Of a DNA stretch of 64,000 bases, positions 45,536 through 55,139 are shown one piece after another. Source of the stretch: Leptospira sp. WS39.C2 (GTDB taxonomy: Bacteria; Spirochaetota; Leptospiria; Leptospirales; Leptospiraceae); the NCBI RefSeq assembly GCF_040833965.1, contig NZ_CP162142.1, positions 1,513,001 through 1,577,000 on the forward strand. The letters are read 5' to 3'. The notes under the pieces are model-generated. The model had not been told where the DNA came from. It ran no database searches and saw only the letters and a list, made by a program, of their open reading frames with translations. Numbering within the stretch: the first letter of the stretch is position 1; the number at the start of each line of letters is the position of its first letter. Position numbers and translations under genes: made by a program.

Positions 45536-46520
45536 ACATCAAATTTAAATTTTGTAATGCTTGTCCTGCAGCGCCTTTCACTAAATTGTCTAAGGCAGAA
45601 ACTAGGACAAGGGTATTGCCTTTCATTTTAAATCCAATGTCCAAATAATTTGTATTTTGAACTTTTTTAATTTCAATGTCTTCTGGAGAAGGATACAAAC
45701 GTACAAATGGTTCTTTTTCCGCAAAAGACCTTAGTTTATCTTCTATCTCTTTCGGATCCACCGGAGAATCAAAAGTAATGTAAATCGTTGCCAATATTCC
45801 TCGATAAACAGGGAGTAGGTGCGGTGTGAAATGGATTTCTTTTGGATCGGATCCAACAAAAGCATATTCTTCCATCTCTGGTTCGTGTTGGTGGCTTAAA
45901 ATTTTATAAGCTCTGAAATTTTCATATACATGAGTGTATGAAAATTTAATTTCTTCTGTCCTTCCACCTGCTCCGCTCACTCCAGACTTCGCATCAACTA
46001 TGACTGGTCCTTGGATTTTTTTTCTGAGATTTCCTAAAATGGCAATTGGTAAAATCGCAGAAGTTGCATAACAACCTGGGTTTGATACAAAGTTTGTTTG
46101 TTTGATTTTCTCTCGAAATAATTCGGGCAATCCAAAAACTACTTTGTCCATCCATTCAAATTTGGTGTGGGAGAATTTGTATGCAGTTTCAAATTTTCCT
46201 TTGTCGTGCAAACGATACGTACCAGACAAATCAATAACCTTCCTACCTTCTGAAAGAAACTCAGGAGCTTTTTCTAATGATACCTCATTCGGAGTAGCAA
46301 GCACGATGTGCGCTTCTTTGGGGACAGGTGATTCATGTTTTTGGAAAACTAAATCTGGTAAATGGCTTAGATCAGGGAAAACTTCACGGATGTGTTTTCC
46401 ATCCACTTGGTTTGAGGTAATATGAACAATTTGGAAATGAGGGTGGTGGGCTAAGAGGTTTATGAGTTCTTTGCCTGTGAGTCCACCTGCACCGATGATT
46501 GCAATTTTTGTTTTGATCAT
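45498..46520 (-). CDS. argC: N-acetyl-gamma-glutamyl-phosphate reductase
   Basis: A 340-residue NADP-linked dehydrogenase of arginine synthesis. Seen: the nucleotide fold IAIIGAGGLTGKELINLLAHH, a VLATPNEVSLE loop, VIDLSGTYRL, the catalytic Cys in FVSNPGCYATSAILPI, then SGVSGAGGRT and a late NLVKGAAGQALQN. Start ATG 46520 (MIKTKIAIIG); an in-frame ATG at 46565 gives a non-conserved extension. Confidence 0.94.
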   Translation of the reverse strand: MIKTKIAIIGAGGLTGKELINLLAHHPHFQIVHITSNQVDGKHIREVFPDLSHLPDLVFQKHESPVPKEAHIVLATPNEVSLEKAPEFLSEGRKVIDLSGTYRLHDKGKFETAYKFSHTKFEWMDKVVFGLPELFREKIKQTNFVSNPGCYATSAILPIAILGNLRKKIQGPVIVDAKSGVSGAGGRTEEIKFSYTHVYENFRAYKILSHQHEPEMEEYAFVGSDPKEIHFTPHLLPVYRGILATIYITFDSPVDPKEIEDKLRSFAEKEPFVRLYPSPEDIEIKKVQNTNYLDIGFKMKGNTLVLVSALDNLVKGAAGQALQNLNLMFGYPETLGLVTI

Positions 46521-46628
46521 AAAAGGAACCAAGGTCAAGATTTTGGGATTGCCCTTACATGTCAAACGGCTCTAGAAGAGAAATGCTTGATTTTCTAAAA
46601 ACATCTAATCCTATAATGGCACTTCTTT

Positions 46629-48239
46629 ATGGTCACCTCATCAGGATTACTACTACAGTTTTCAAACGATATGAAATCCAAGGGATTGTTGATTTTGATT
46701 TCGATTCGGATTGTAATAGGTTGGATTGGTTTCCTTGCTTCCTTCTTGAATTTTGGTAAACCTTCTTTTTGGATCGCAGTATCCTTTACTTTGTATTTCT
46801 TTGGGACTTCCTATTTAGGAAAATATTTCCTCCAAAATAAAAAAAAACATCCTCTTAGCAATTATTGGATTATGTTATTTTTGGGTATTGATTTTGGAGT
46901 TTTGTTAATTGGTTTTTATTTGGCGATTTTTGCCCATCCAAATGGATTGAAAGCCTTACCAATTCAAAACTCCATTTTCTTTTCTTTATTTTTTTTATTC
47001 CAACTTTACATTTCCTTTTTTTTACACCGCACGTTTTCGATTGTAATGGGAGTGATTGTGAGCCTGGGATACTTGGGTGGGATTTTCCTCGCTTTCTTAA
47101 TGGGTGCGGAAGTCAATTTAGAATACCAATTGTCTCCTCAAGGACCGAATCGAATCGTATTTGTCCTAGAGGTGTTAAAGGTAGTTTTGCTTGCTGCAAA
47201 AACAATTTGTATCGTAAAGTTGGTTTCTTTTTTACTCGATATTTTGGAGAACAATAATCAAAAGTTAGCAAAAGAATTAAATGAAAGAGAAACTACTTTG
47301 ATCCAAAATGATCGATTATTGATTCTCGGCTCTCTTGCCTCGAATGTAGCACATGAAATAAAAAATCCATTAGCCGGAATTCTTTCTATGGTGAACTTCT
47401 TATTATCTGAAGAAAAAAGGTTCCTTACCAATCGCGAACCACTCTGGATGGAAAAAGAAAAACAGATTATTTGGAAACATCGAACGAAAAAAGAGAAAAG
47501 GGAAGAGATGGATTTGATATTGCAACTCTTTCCTTTCCTTTCTAGAAATGATTTATTTTATTTAGCAGATCGTTGTATTAATTTAGATATTGATTATAAA
47601 AGTTTTGAAGGAATTTCAGAAGAAGATAAAAATGATTGGGACTTTGTTTTTTCATGGTTAAAATACAAAACCATGGAAAATGCAAATTTACTTATTTCCA
47701 ATTCGATCTATCGAACAGAAAAGGTAATATCTACATTCCAACAATTTTCAAAACCATTTCAAGATACAGAAAAAGAAACTGTGAGAATTGGTGAAGGGAT
47801 TCGTGACATCTTAATATTATATAACCAATATTTTGAAATGAATCGGGTTCTTGAAACAGATATCGATGATCAGCTACAAACATTGGTTAATGAAGCCGCA
47901 ATCAAATTGGTATGGACTCATCTATTGTTTAATGCGATCCAAGCTACTGCTTTCCAATCAGGCAAAATCCAGGTGAAACTTTTTCGGAACATGAACCAAC
48001 AAATAGAAGTGAATTTTATCGACAATGGTCCAGGAATTCTTCCTTCATTTCAAAATTCCATATTCCAACCATTTTTTTCGACCAAGGAAAAGGGAGAAGG
48101 GATTGGGCTTGGTCTTACAATTTGCAAAAACATAATCCAGGAACAAGGTGGAACCATTGATTTTGTATCAGAGCCAGGTAAAACAAATTTCCGTGTTTAT
48201 TTACCAGAAATTAAGATTCCAAATGAAACGCAAAGTTAG
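46629..48239 (+). CDS. Membrane-bound sensor histidine kinase
   Basis: A 536-residue kinase. About six TM segments occupy residues 15-200. The H-box SNVAHEIKNPLAGILSMVNF is at about residue 242, followed by an unusually long charged insert (residues 258-350, with WKHRTKKEKREEM) before the second dimerisation helix (VISTFQQFSKPF). Catalytic boxes are HLLFNAIQAT (N), FIDNGPGILP (G1) and GEGIGLGLTICKNI (G2). ATG 46629 or 46671 may be the start. The next two genes run on closely, so the set looks like one signalling operon. Confidence 0.88.
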   Translation: MVTSSGLLLQFSNDMKSKGLLILISIRIVIGWIGFLASFLNFGKPSFWIAVSFTLYFFGTSYLGKYFLQNKKKHPLSNYWIMLFLGIDFGVLLIGFYLAIFAHPNGLKALPIQNSIFFSLFFLFQLYISFFLHRTFSIVMGVIVSLGYLGGIFLAFLMGAEVNLEYQLSPQGPNRIVFVLEVLKVVLLAAKTICIVKLVSFLLDILENNNQKLAKELNERETTLIQNDRLLILGSLASNVAHEIKNPLAGILSMVNFLLSEEKRFLTNREPLWMEKEKQIIWKHRTKKEKREEMDLILQLFPFLSRNDLFYLADRCINLDIDYKSFEGISEEDKNDWDFVFSWLKYKTMENANLLISNSIYRTEKVISTFQQFSKPFQDTEKETVRIGEGIRDILILYNQYFEMNRVLETDIDDQLQTLVNEAAIKLVWTHLLFNAIQATAFQSGKIQVKLFRNMNQQIEVNFIDNGPGILPSFQNSIFQPFFSTKEKGEGIGLGLTICKNIIQEQGGTIDFVSEPGKTNFRVYLPEIKIPNETQS

Positions 48240-48251
48240 GAGAATGGAAGC

Positions 48252-48794
48252 ATGAAAATAGGTTATATTGTACTACTGATATTATTTTTTCTCCAATGCC
48301 AAGAGAGCACGACAAATTATGAATCTCTCGCCATTTCCATCGCAACAGAGGCAAAGGCAAATTTACAAAAGACACTGATCTCAAAGATAACTGAAGGTGG
48401 GACAAAACTTGCCATTCCCTTTTGTCATGAGAATGCAATGTTATTCTCTGAAAACCTTGGCAAAAAAAATGGAGTGAATCTAAAACGAATTACTGACAAA
48501 CCGAGAAATCCTAAGAATGCACTCTCTTTGGAAGAATCGGAGATATTTTTAGACATCCAAAAGCGCAAAACTTTGGATGGAGTATTTCCTAATCAACTAA
48601 TATCGTCAGATCAAACTGTGACAGTGTACATTCCAATTGTGATGATGGGGCAATGTTTGCAATGCCATGGAAAACCGGGTGAAATTTCCAAGGAAACACA
48701 AACAATTCTTGGAAAACTGTATCCAAATGACAAAGCGATAGGTTACGAAGTTGGACAGTTACGAGGACTTTTTTCCGTTAGATTTCAAAAGTAA
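48252..48794 (+). CDS. DUF3365/Tll0287-like haem-binding lipoprotein
   Basis: A 180-residue lipoprotein (signal ending LFFLQC) whose C-terminal part has one haem c attachment site, CLQCH, in VMMGQCLQCHGKPGEI. The sequence before it reads PRNPKNALSLEESEIFLDI and TVTVYIPIVM, the pattern of the DUF3365/Tll0287-like PAS-related periplasmic domain. Such domains serve as redox or ligand sensors. It lies 13 bases after one kinase and about 26 bases before the next, so it is a plausible input module. Haem binding is predicted, not shown. Confidence 0.75.
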   Translation: MKIGYIVLLILFFLQCQESTTNYESLAISIATEAKANLQKTLISKITEGGTKLAIPFCHENAMLFSENLGKKNGVNLKRITDKPRNPKNALSLEESEIFLDIQKRKTLDGVFPNQLISSDQTVTVYIPIVMMGQCLQCHGKPGEISKETQTILGKLYPNDKAIGYEVGQLRGLFSVRFQK

Positions 48795-48819
48795 ATTACC
48801 TAAAGAATCGAATCTTAGA

Positions 48820-51537
48820 ATGATCAATCCAATTACATTTATATCGGACAAACAAGAGTTATGTGGATTTGTATTGGAACGTGGTGTTTTTGGATTTTTG
48901 GTATGGGATACATCTGTTGGAATTGTTTACCCAAGTCCAGTTGCGACAAAATCAATGGGTTTAATTGTGGAACAACCATTTCCAGAAGAATGTATCCTCA
49001 CACATTCAGGATTTAATTTTAAAACCGCTCTGAAAACAACTGATTCGATCCTTGGAAGGATATGTTTTGATCCAAGTAATAGTGCAGGTTACCCTTTTCG
49101 ATTTTATTCAAAAGAATTTGGCCAATTTGGTAAAAAATACATCTTACTCGCCTTAGATGCGTTTGTGGATGGTAAGGATAAAATTTTACCACCAATTTTG
49201 CAATCTGCTGAAATTTCGAGGGATTTATTTACTTCTTCATTTCGTTATTCGAATATCGGAATGGAAATATCAAACCCACATGGTGAAATGATTGAAGTTA
49301 ATCCAATCTTTTGTGAATGGCTTGGATATAAAAGTGAGGAATTAAAATTAAAAACACTTTCTGAGTTAACACATCCCGATGACTTAAATTTAGAATTAAA
49401 TTATTTGGAGAAGTTGAACAGAGGTTTGGTTCCAAGTTTTCAAATTAAAAAAAGGTATCTTACAAAGGACAATCAATCCATTTGGACGATCTTAAATAAA
49501 TCCATCATTCGGGACCATTTAGGGAATCCACTTTATTATCTCTCTCAAATATTAAATATTACAGATTCCATCCAGTCCGAATTGGAACTCCGGTCGATAT
49601 CAAGGTTACTAGATCAAATGGCAGATTTAGCCAAAATTGGAGGTTGGGATTTGGATTTAAGGACAAACCAAGCCAATTGGACCAATGTAACCAAAAGAAT
49701 CCATGAAGTGAGTGAAGATTTTACACCCAGTGTCGAAACAGGCCTTCAATTTTATCATAGTGAAGAAAGTCGAAATAAAATCACAAATGCTGTGCAAGCT
49801 CTTTTAACCCAAGGGACCGAATACGATTTAGAATTGGAAATGGTGACTGCAAAAGGCAACCAAACATGGATTAGAACCATTGGTCGTGGTGAGTATGAAA
49901 ATGGTAAAATGATCAAAATTTATGGTATCATCCAAGATATCAACGAAAGGAAAAAATGGGAAATGGCTCTCGCTTCGCAAGCAGCAATCCTTTGGTCATT
50001 TGTGGAACATGCTCCTGCTGCCGTCGCAATGCTCGACCAAGAAATGAGATATGTAGCTCTCAGCCAAAGATGGATAGATGAATATAAAATTCCAATGACG
50101 AAGGAAGAGATCATTGGTAAATGCCATTATGAAATTTTTCCAAACATTGGTGAGGAATGGAAACAAATTCATTCGCGTGGTCTGAGAGGAGAGGTTTTAA
50201 AACGTGATGAAGATGTTTGGAGGCCACCAGGTTGGTCAAAAGACCAAGTGATCCAATGGGAAATACGTCCGTGGAGTTTACTCACAGGTGGGGTAGGTGG
50301 AATTTTAATGTTCACAAGGGACATTACAGAATCTTACGAAACAAAATTAGAACTAAAACAAGCGAAAGAACTCGCTGAAAACGCATACAACGCAAAATCA
50401 GAATTTCTTGCGAATATGAGCCATGAAATTAGAACCCCACTCAATGGAATTATAGGTTACTCTGATTTACTGGCGGAAACTTTAGCTGATACTTCTTTTA
50501 ATGAATATGCACAAATTGTAAAACAATCTGCACATACTTTGCTAAATATTGTAAATGATATATTGGATTTTTCTAAAGCAGAAGCTGGTAAGTTACAACT
50601 TGCAGAAGAAGTTAATGATTTAAAAAAGTTAATTCTTGATGCAGTAAAAATAATGGACATCCAAGCGATCATAAAGGGTTTGGAAATTCGCTTTCAATTG
50701 GATGAATCGATTCCGCAGAATTTGATGTTTGATTCAAATCGTTTGAGGCAAGTGATTTTGAATTTGATAGGGAATGCAATTAAATTCACAGAAACAGGAC
50801 ACATTGAATGCCGATTGAAAAAATTAGATTCCAATACTAAAAATGAGGTAAGGATACGAATCTCTATTAAAGATACGGGGATTGGGATTGCTAAAGATAA
50901 TCAGAAAAAAATATTTGATTCGTTTACACAAGAGGACTTTTCCACAACACGTAAGTTTGGTGGAACTGGATTAGGATTAGCAATTAGTCGGCAACTATTA
51001 AGTTTGATGAACTCTGAATTAAAATTGAATAGCGAAGTTGGGAGTGGAAGTGAATTTTATTTTGAGATTCCGTTTCGGACTCCAGAAATTGATCCGCAAC
51101 TAGAAACGGAGAGTAAGGAATCTGAAATCGAATTATTGAATCCTTTGCAAACCCTTATAAATGAAGGTCCGATCAAAATATTAATTGTAGAAGACAATGT
51201 TGTGAATATGGGCCTGATGAAAAATTTTATCAAACGAATTTTAAATGATGTGATTTTATTAGAGGCAGAGAACGGAGAAGATGCCGTCAATATGTTTCAA
51301 AAAGAAACACCAAGAATCATTTTAATGGATATCCAAATGCCTAAAAAAAATGGATACGATGCAACCTTAGCCATTAGAAAGATGAAACATGGTAAAAAAA
51401 TACCAATCATTGCTGTTACTGCTGGAATCATTGCTGGTGAAAAGGAAAAATGTTTTGAAGTTGGAATGAATGATTATCTGAGTAAACCAATCCAAAAGGA
51501 TCATTTGAAACAAATTCTATTAAAATGGTTGAATTAG
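48820..51537 (+). CDS. Hybrid histidine kinase with PAS domains and receiver
   Basis: A 905-residue cytoplasmic hybrid kinase with no TM segments. Residues 1-130 are a domain I cannot name. Then PAS domains at about 135-255, 265-385 and 390-505; each of the first two ends in a PAC-like ITDS or IQDINERKKW motif. HisKA follows with SEFLANMSHEIRTPLNGIIG, then HATPase with FDSNRLRQVILNLIGNAIKF, DTGIGI and FGGTGLGLAISR. A C-terminal receiver has ILIVEDN, LMDIQMPKKNGYDA (phospho-Asp) and SKPIQ. Start ATG 48820 follows the previous stop; TTG 48751 would overlap it. Confidence 0.9.
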   Translation: MINPITFISDKQELCGFVLERGVFGFLVWDTSVGIVYPSPVATKSMGLIVEQPFPEECILTHSGFNFKTALKTTDSILGRICFDPSNSAGYPFRFYSKEFGQFGKKYILLALDAFVDGKDKILPPILQSAEISRDLFTSSFRYSNIGMEISNPHGEMIEVNPIFCEWLGYKSEELKLKTLSELTHPDDLNLELNYLEKLNRGLVPSFQIKKRYLTKDNQSIWTILNKSIIRDHLGNPLYYLSQILNITDSIQSELELRSISRLLDQMADLAKIGGWDLDLRTNQANWTNVTKRIHEVSEDFTPSVETGLQFYHSEESRNKITNAVQALLTQGTEYDLELEMVTAKGNQTWIRTIGRGEYENGKMIKIYGIIQDINERKKWEMALASQAAILWSFVEHAPAAVAMLDQEMRYVALSQRWIDEYKIPMTKEEIIGKCHYEIFPNIGEEWKQIHSRGLRGEVLKRDEDVWRPPGWSKDQVIQWEIRPWSLLTGGVGGILMFTRDITESYETKLELKQAKELAENAYNAKSEFLANMSHEIRTPLNGIIGYSDLLAETLADTSFNEYAQIVKQSAHTLLNIVNDILDFSKAEAGKLQLAEEVNDLKKLILDAVKIMDIQAIIKGLEIRFQLDESIPQNLMFDSNRLRQVILNLIGNAIKFTETGHIECRLKKLDSNTKNEVRIRISIKDTGIGIAKDNQKKIFDSFTQEDFSTTRKFGGTGLGLAISRQLLSLMNSELKLNSEVGSGSEFYFEIPFRTPEIDPQLETESKESEIELLNPLQTLINEGPIKILIVEDNVVNMGLMKNFIKRILNDVILLEAENGEDAVNMFQKETPRIILMDIQMPKKNGYDATLAIRKMKHGKKIPIIAVTAGIIAGEKEKCFEVGMNDYLSKPIQKDHLKQILLKWLN

Positions 51538-51542
51538 TTCTT

Positions 51543-53120
51543 TCAAGTATCGAATCGAAATAATCCTCCAATCCGAATCATAAATGATTCAGATACGGCA
51601 CTGGATCGTTGTGATTTATTCCCAGGGTCACGCCATTCACCTGTTTGTGAAATAGGATCATAATTTCCTATATGAGCTGAGAGTCCAGTATAACGATCCA
51701 CATCTTTATAATAGGTTCTGAATATATCTGTTTGCAAGAAAAATCGAATGTATTCTTCCGGATCGTAATTCATTCTAAGTCCATAATTCAGATTTTCTCG
51801 GATAGAACCTAAAGTACGAGGATTGGATGTCCATTGGAATTGGTCAGGTCGACTGATGGAAAGAGAATTAAAATCGGCTCCAACAAGAATATCTGGGTTT
51901 GTAATTTTTGAAATTCCAATGTGGAAACCAAATCCAAATTGTTTTGTTACATCATAATTCGAACTTAAAAAACCTGTGATTTCTTTTGGAGATTCAAATT
52001 TTTTTGTTAAGTTTGATTTCGCCTCATTACCGTATGTTCCAGAAAAAAATCCAAATTGGCTACTAGCGAATTCCTCTCCATAAGTGGTTGTTTGAAAGGG
52101 AGAAATACCAGAAGAAGTGATCGAGGTTAGATTTGTTCCGTATGAGATCTCTCCTCGCGATTCAAATTTTCCTTGTTTCCACACAAAACCCAAAGAGACT
52201 CCATAAGAATTTAGTGTCGCTCTATGATTTGAATTCATCTGGTTTAAGATAGATTGTGGTGATTGGTTAGTTTCAATTGATTGGTCTGCACGTAAAGCCA
52301 ATCCATCACGTGAAGAATCAGTATTTGGGTCACTGACTTTTAGTTTGGTTCCAATTGCGGATGTTGTAAATAAAAAGTGAGTAGTGGGAATCCAATCCAT
52401 TCGTATACAAATAGTTGGCATTGTATTCCTTTCTATATTGGTTTTTACATTCGGGTCGTTATGAAATCCAGTTGTCCCGATAGCTGATGCCAGTTTAAAT
52501 TCACCTAACTTGTACCAGATGCCAATTTGTTCCCTTTGCCATCCAATGTTCCCTGAAGCTGACATAAAAGCACTTGCATTATAGGATTGTGGGAACACTC
52601 CAGCAAATAAATCCCAAGTCCTTCCTAAAAAGAATTGTAATTGAGAAGTGGGGTTGTATTGGAAATACATCTGTCGCACTCGAGGTTTGGTTTCAGCACC
52701 AACACTACTTTTAGTAACATCAACAAAATCAGCTTCAAAAATTGCCTTTGTTTTAGAACCATAACTAATTTCTGTTCCTAATAATGAGCTTGTAGGGTAG
52801 ATCCCAAACCTTGGTTCAGTATCCCGAGCTTGCACTTGTCGTTTTGCAACAGTGGGTCCTACTAAATTATCAAAACCAAAGGATAGAACTGAATGATTGG
52901 CATAAGCAAAATCTGTTTTTAACATCCCTGTTAGGTGAAACCGAATTTCGTTCGTGGAAGAAGGAGTAGTAGTTTGGTTTTCAAATGGTTTTTGAGGGTA
53001 CAACGTACTTCCATCTTTTATATTTGTATCATTATTTTCATTAGGTTCGCCTTGGATTTTTGATTGGAATCCCAATAGGATCACTAGGAAAAAAACTAAA
53101 AAAGACGAGGCAAATTTCAA
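51543..53120 (-). CDS. Outer-membrane porin-like beta-barrel (DcaP-like)
   Basis: A 525-residue exported protein with a signal peptide and a mature sequence dominated by alternating amphipathic strands. An early FHLTGMLKTDFAYANH, then GTEISYGSKTKAIFEADFVD and RQMYFQYNPTSQLQFFLGRT, resembles the DcaP/porin barrels. The last residues are MIRIGGLFRFDT, ending one residue short of the typical terminal aromatic. Convergent with the hybrid kinase, 5 bases apart. Pore specificity unknown. Confidence 0.6.
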   Translation of the reverse strand: MKFASSFLVFFLVILLGFQSKIQGEPNENNDTNIKDGSTLYPQKPFENQTTTPSSTNEIRFHLTGMLKTDFAYANHSVLSFGFDNLVGPTVAKRQVQARDTEPRFGIYPTSSLLGTEISYGSKTKAIFEADFVDVTKSSVGAETKPRVRQMYFQYNPTSQLQFFLGRTWDLFAGVFPQSYNASAFMSASGNIGWQREQIGIWYKLGEFKLASAIGTTGFHNDPNVKTNIERNTMPTICIRMDWIPTTHFLFTTSAIGTKLKVSDPNTDSSRDGLALRADQSIETNQSPQSILNQMNSNHRATLNSYGVSLGFVWKQGKFESRGEISYGTNLTSITSSGISPFQTTTYGEEFASSQFGFFSGTYGNEAKSNLTKKFESPKEITGFLSSNYDVTKQFGFGFHIGISKITNPDILVGADFNSLSISRPDQFQWTSNPRTLGSIRENLNYGLRMNYDPEEYIRFFLQTDIFRTYYKDVDRYTGLSAHIGNYDPISQTGEWRDPGNKSQRSSAVSESFMIRIGGLFRFDT

Positions 53121-53262
53121 TTGTTTCCCTCAATGATTTGTTTCGAAAAATGTTAGAACATTCTAAGGACTCTCATTTTTTTAGCAAGAAAAGATTCTGA
53201 AAAACGAAATAAATGGTTTCCGATCTTAAAACAATAAAGAGGAAATAAATTGTTTCTGAAAA

Positions 53263-54402
53263 TTAAGGTTGAGTGAATTTTTCATCGGATTTGTTTTTTT
53301 CCAAGAGCAAACGTTTGGTCTGCGTCATAGAGGGTTTGTTTGCATAATCTAAAGCTGAAAGACCTAGAACATTTCTAGAAAGTGTATTTGCATTGGATTG
53401 GATTAAAAAATCTGCGACTTCCGCATGTTGGTTGATTACAGCAAGGATTAAGGCAGTATTTCCAAAATTATCCTTTTTATTCAATGAAACTCCGGATTTT
53501 AAAAGTAATTTGATACAACTGAGATGGCCTTTGGTAGCAGCGATATGGAGTGCTGTTTTCCCAAAATTATCTTCTACTTCTGGATCAGCATTTTTAGATA
53601 ACAAAAATTGTATTGATTCGGCGGATCCATATTTTGCTGCAAACATAAGTGCGGTTGTATTGTTTTTATCACTCGCATTGGGATTGGCACCAACATCCAA
53701 AAGTAATCCAATCAATTCTGGTTTATTTCTTTTTGCCGCATCTATGAGAGCCGTGAGTCCGTCTTCATCTGCAAGTTCAATGTTTATAGAATTTTTGATT
53801 AGTGTTTTTACACTTGTTATCTGGTTGTACTCGATCGCTAGTGAAAGTGCGTTCCATGATTCATTGTCACGCAAATTTATTTCCGCTCCATTATCAATGA
53901 GAGTTTGTATAATTTCGGGATGGCCTTTTTCACTTGCGACCATAAGAGGAGTTTTACCTGAATGGTTTCGTGAATTGGGATTTGCCTTGTATTTTAATAA
54001 TAATTTTATTGATTCGTGCCTACCAAATTTTGCTGCACAATGGAGCGGTGATTCACCTAAAACAGACTTTATGTTTGGATTGGCATTTGCTTTTAATAAG
54101 ATATCAACAATTTCGGTTTTATCGGTACAGGAAGCAAATAATAGGGGAGTGATTCCAAATTCATTTCTTAGATTCACATTTGCTTTGTGATCAATTAATA
54201 ATTGAACCATTTTTGGATTACCTCCATGGACGGCATCTTCTAGAAGTGAGGCACCAGTAAAAATGTGAATCCAATTTGGATCTGCTTCTTTAATGTTTTT
54301 ACGTGCTATATTGACATCATCACGTAGGATTGCACCTCGTATGATTGCCGACTTACAAGTGATAATTGTGAATAAGGTAATGGTAAGTATGATGAATTTC
54401 AT
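53263..54402 (-). CDS. Ankyrin-repeat lipoprotein (about ten repeats)
   Basis: A 379-residue lipoprotein: signal ending LFTIITC, then about ten ankyrin repeats of 33 residues. Examples are GITPLLFASCTDKTEIVDIL, GKTPLMVASEKGHPEIIQTL, GLTALIDAAKRNKPELIGLL and GKTALHIAATKGHLSCIKLL, each with the TPLH-type turn and the LLL helix. Ankyrin stacks bind other proteins. Its start overlaps the stop of the second ankyrin gene by 4 bases. Placed in the S41-ank-ank operon. Confidence 0.9.
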   Translation of the reverse strand: MKFIILTITLFTIITCKSAIIRGAILRDDVNIARKNIKEADPNWIHIFTGASLLEDAVHGGNPKMVQLLIDHKANVNLRNEFGITPLLFASCTDKTEIVDILLKANANPNIKSVLGESPLHCAAKFGRHESIKLLLKYKANPNSRNHSGKTPLMVASEKGHPEIIQTLIDNGAEINLRDNESWNALSLAIEYNQITSVKTLIKNSINIELADEDGLTALIDAAKRNKPELIGLLLDVGANPNASDKNNTTALMFAAKYGSAESIQFLLSKNADPEVEDNFGKTALHIAATKGHLSCIKLLLKSGVSLNKKDNFGNTALILAVINQHAEVADFLIQSNANTLSRNVLGLSALDYANKPSMTQTKRLLLEKNKSDEKFTQP

Positions 54403-55139
54403 TGTTTATCAGTGAATTGTAAAAGTAGTAACCTTACTTTAGTTTGGCCATTTTTAGACGCATGCATTTCTGTGTTTTGATTTTGATTGTCTGTGATATT
54501 TGGATCTGCGCCAGCTTCGAGTAATAATTTTACGATTTCAACCCTTCCATTTTGTGCAGCAAACATACTTGCCGTCATTCCGTTTTGATTCTGAGCATTT
54601 ACTTTCGCATTTGCGCTTAATAAAAGTTTTGTTAATTGGATGAATCCTTTTTGGCTAGATATCATAAGAGCGGTATTTCCATATAGATTTTGACTATAAG
54701 TTTTGGGATTAAATGTGAGTAGAATATTAACCATATCAACATGACCAAGTTCACTAGCGTAGTATAAGGGTGTATTCCAAGTTGTATCTTGTGCATCGAC
54801 ATTAGCCTTTGCTTCGAGTAGGATTTTTGCGATATCCAAATTTCTATATTTCACAGCCCAGTGTAATGCCGTCCTAGCCATTTTGTCCTTCGCTTCAAGA
54901 TTAGCTCCATTTTGCAGTAATAATTGGACAATTTCTGTATAACCTTGTTTGGTTGCGATGATAAGGGGTGTTTCTCCTAAAGAGTTTGTTGATTCCAAAT
55001 CAGCGCTAGCTTCTAAAAGTGTAGTAACTTTTAAAATTTGGCCTTTTTCTGCCGCTTTACGCAAGTTATAAGCACTTCCACAATTCCAATAAAAAATGGA
55101 AGTGATGAGTAATATCCAAAGGAAACGATTTTTTATCAT
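54399..55139 (-). CDS. Ankyrin-repeat lipoprotein (about six repeats)
   Basis: A 246-residue lipoprotein (SIFYWNC lipobox) with about six ankyrin repeats: GETPLIIATKQGYTEIVQLL, ARTALHWAVKYRNLDIAKIL, WNTPLYYASELGHVDMVNIL, GNTALMISSQKGFIQLTKLL and GMTASMFAAQNGRVEIVKLL. Its ATG shares one base with the stop of the upstream S41-type gene (TAATG). The two ankyrin proteins share the same architecture and probably arose by duplication. Confidence 0.9.
   Translation of the reverse strand: MIKNRFLWILLITSIFYWNCGSAYNLRKAAEKGQILKVTTLLEASADLESTNSLGETPLIIATKQGYTEIVQLLLQNGANLEAKDKMARTALHWAVKYRNLDIAKILLEAKANVDAQDTTWNTPLYYASELGHVDMVNILLTFNPKTYSQNLYGNTALMISSQKGFIQLTKLLLSANAKVNAQNQNGMTASMFAAQNGRVEIVKLLLEAGADPNITDNQNQNTEMHASKNGQTKVRLLLLQFTDKQ

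Noticed and set aside
53393..54190. Open frame of 265 codons on the plus strand
   Set aside because: It is antisense to the ankyrin repeats; repeated codons there suppress stops in the opposite frame. The translated product has no recognisable fold.
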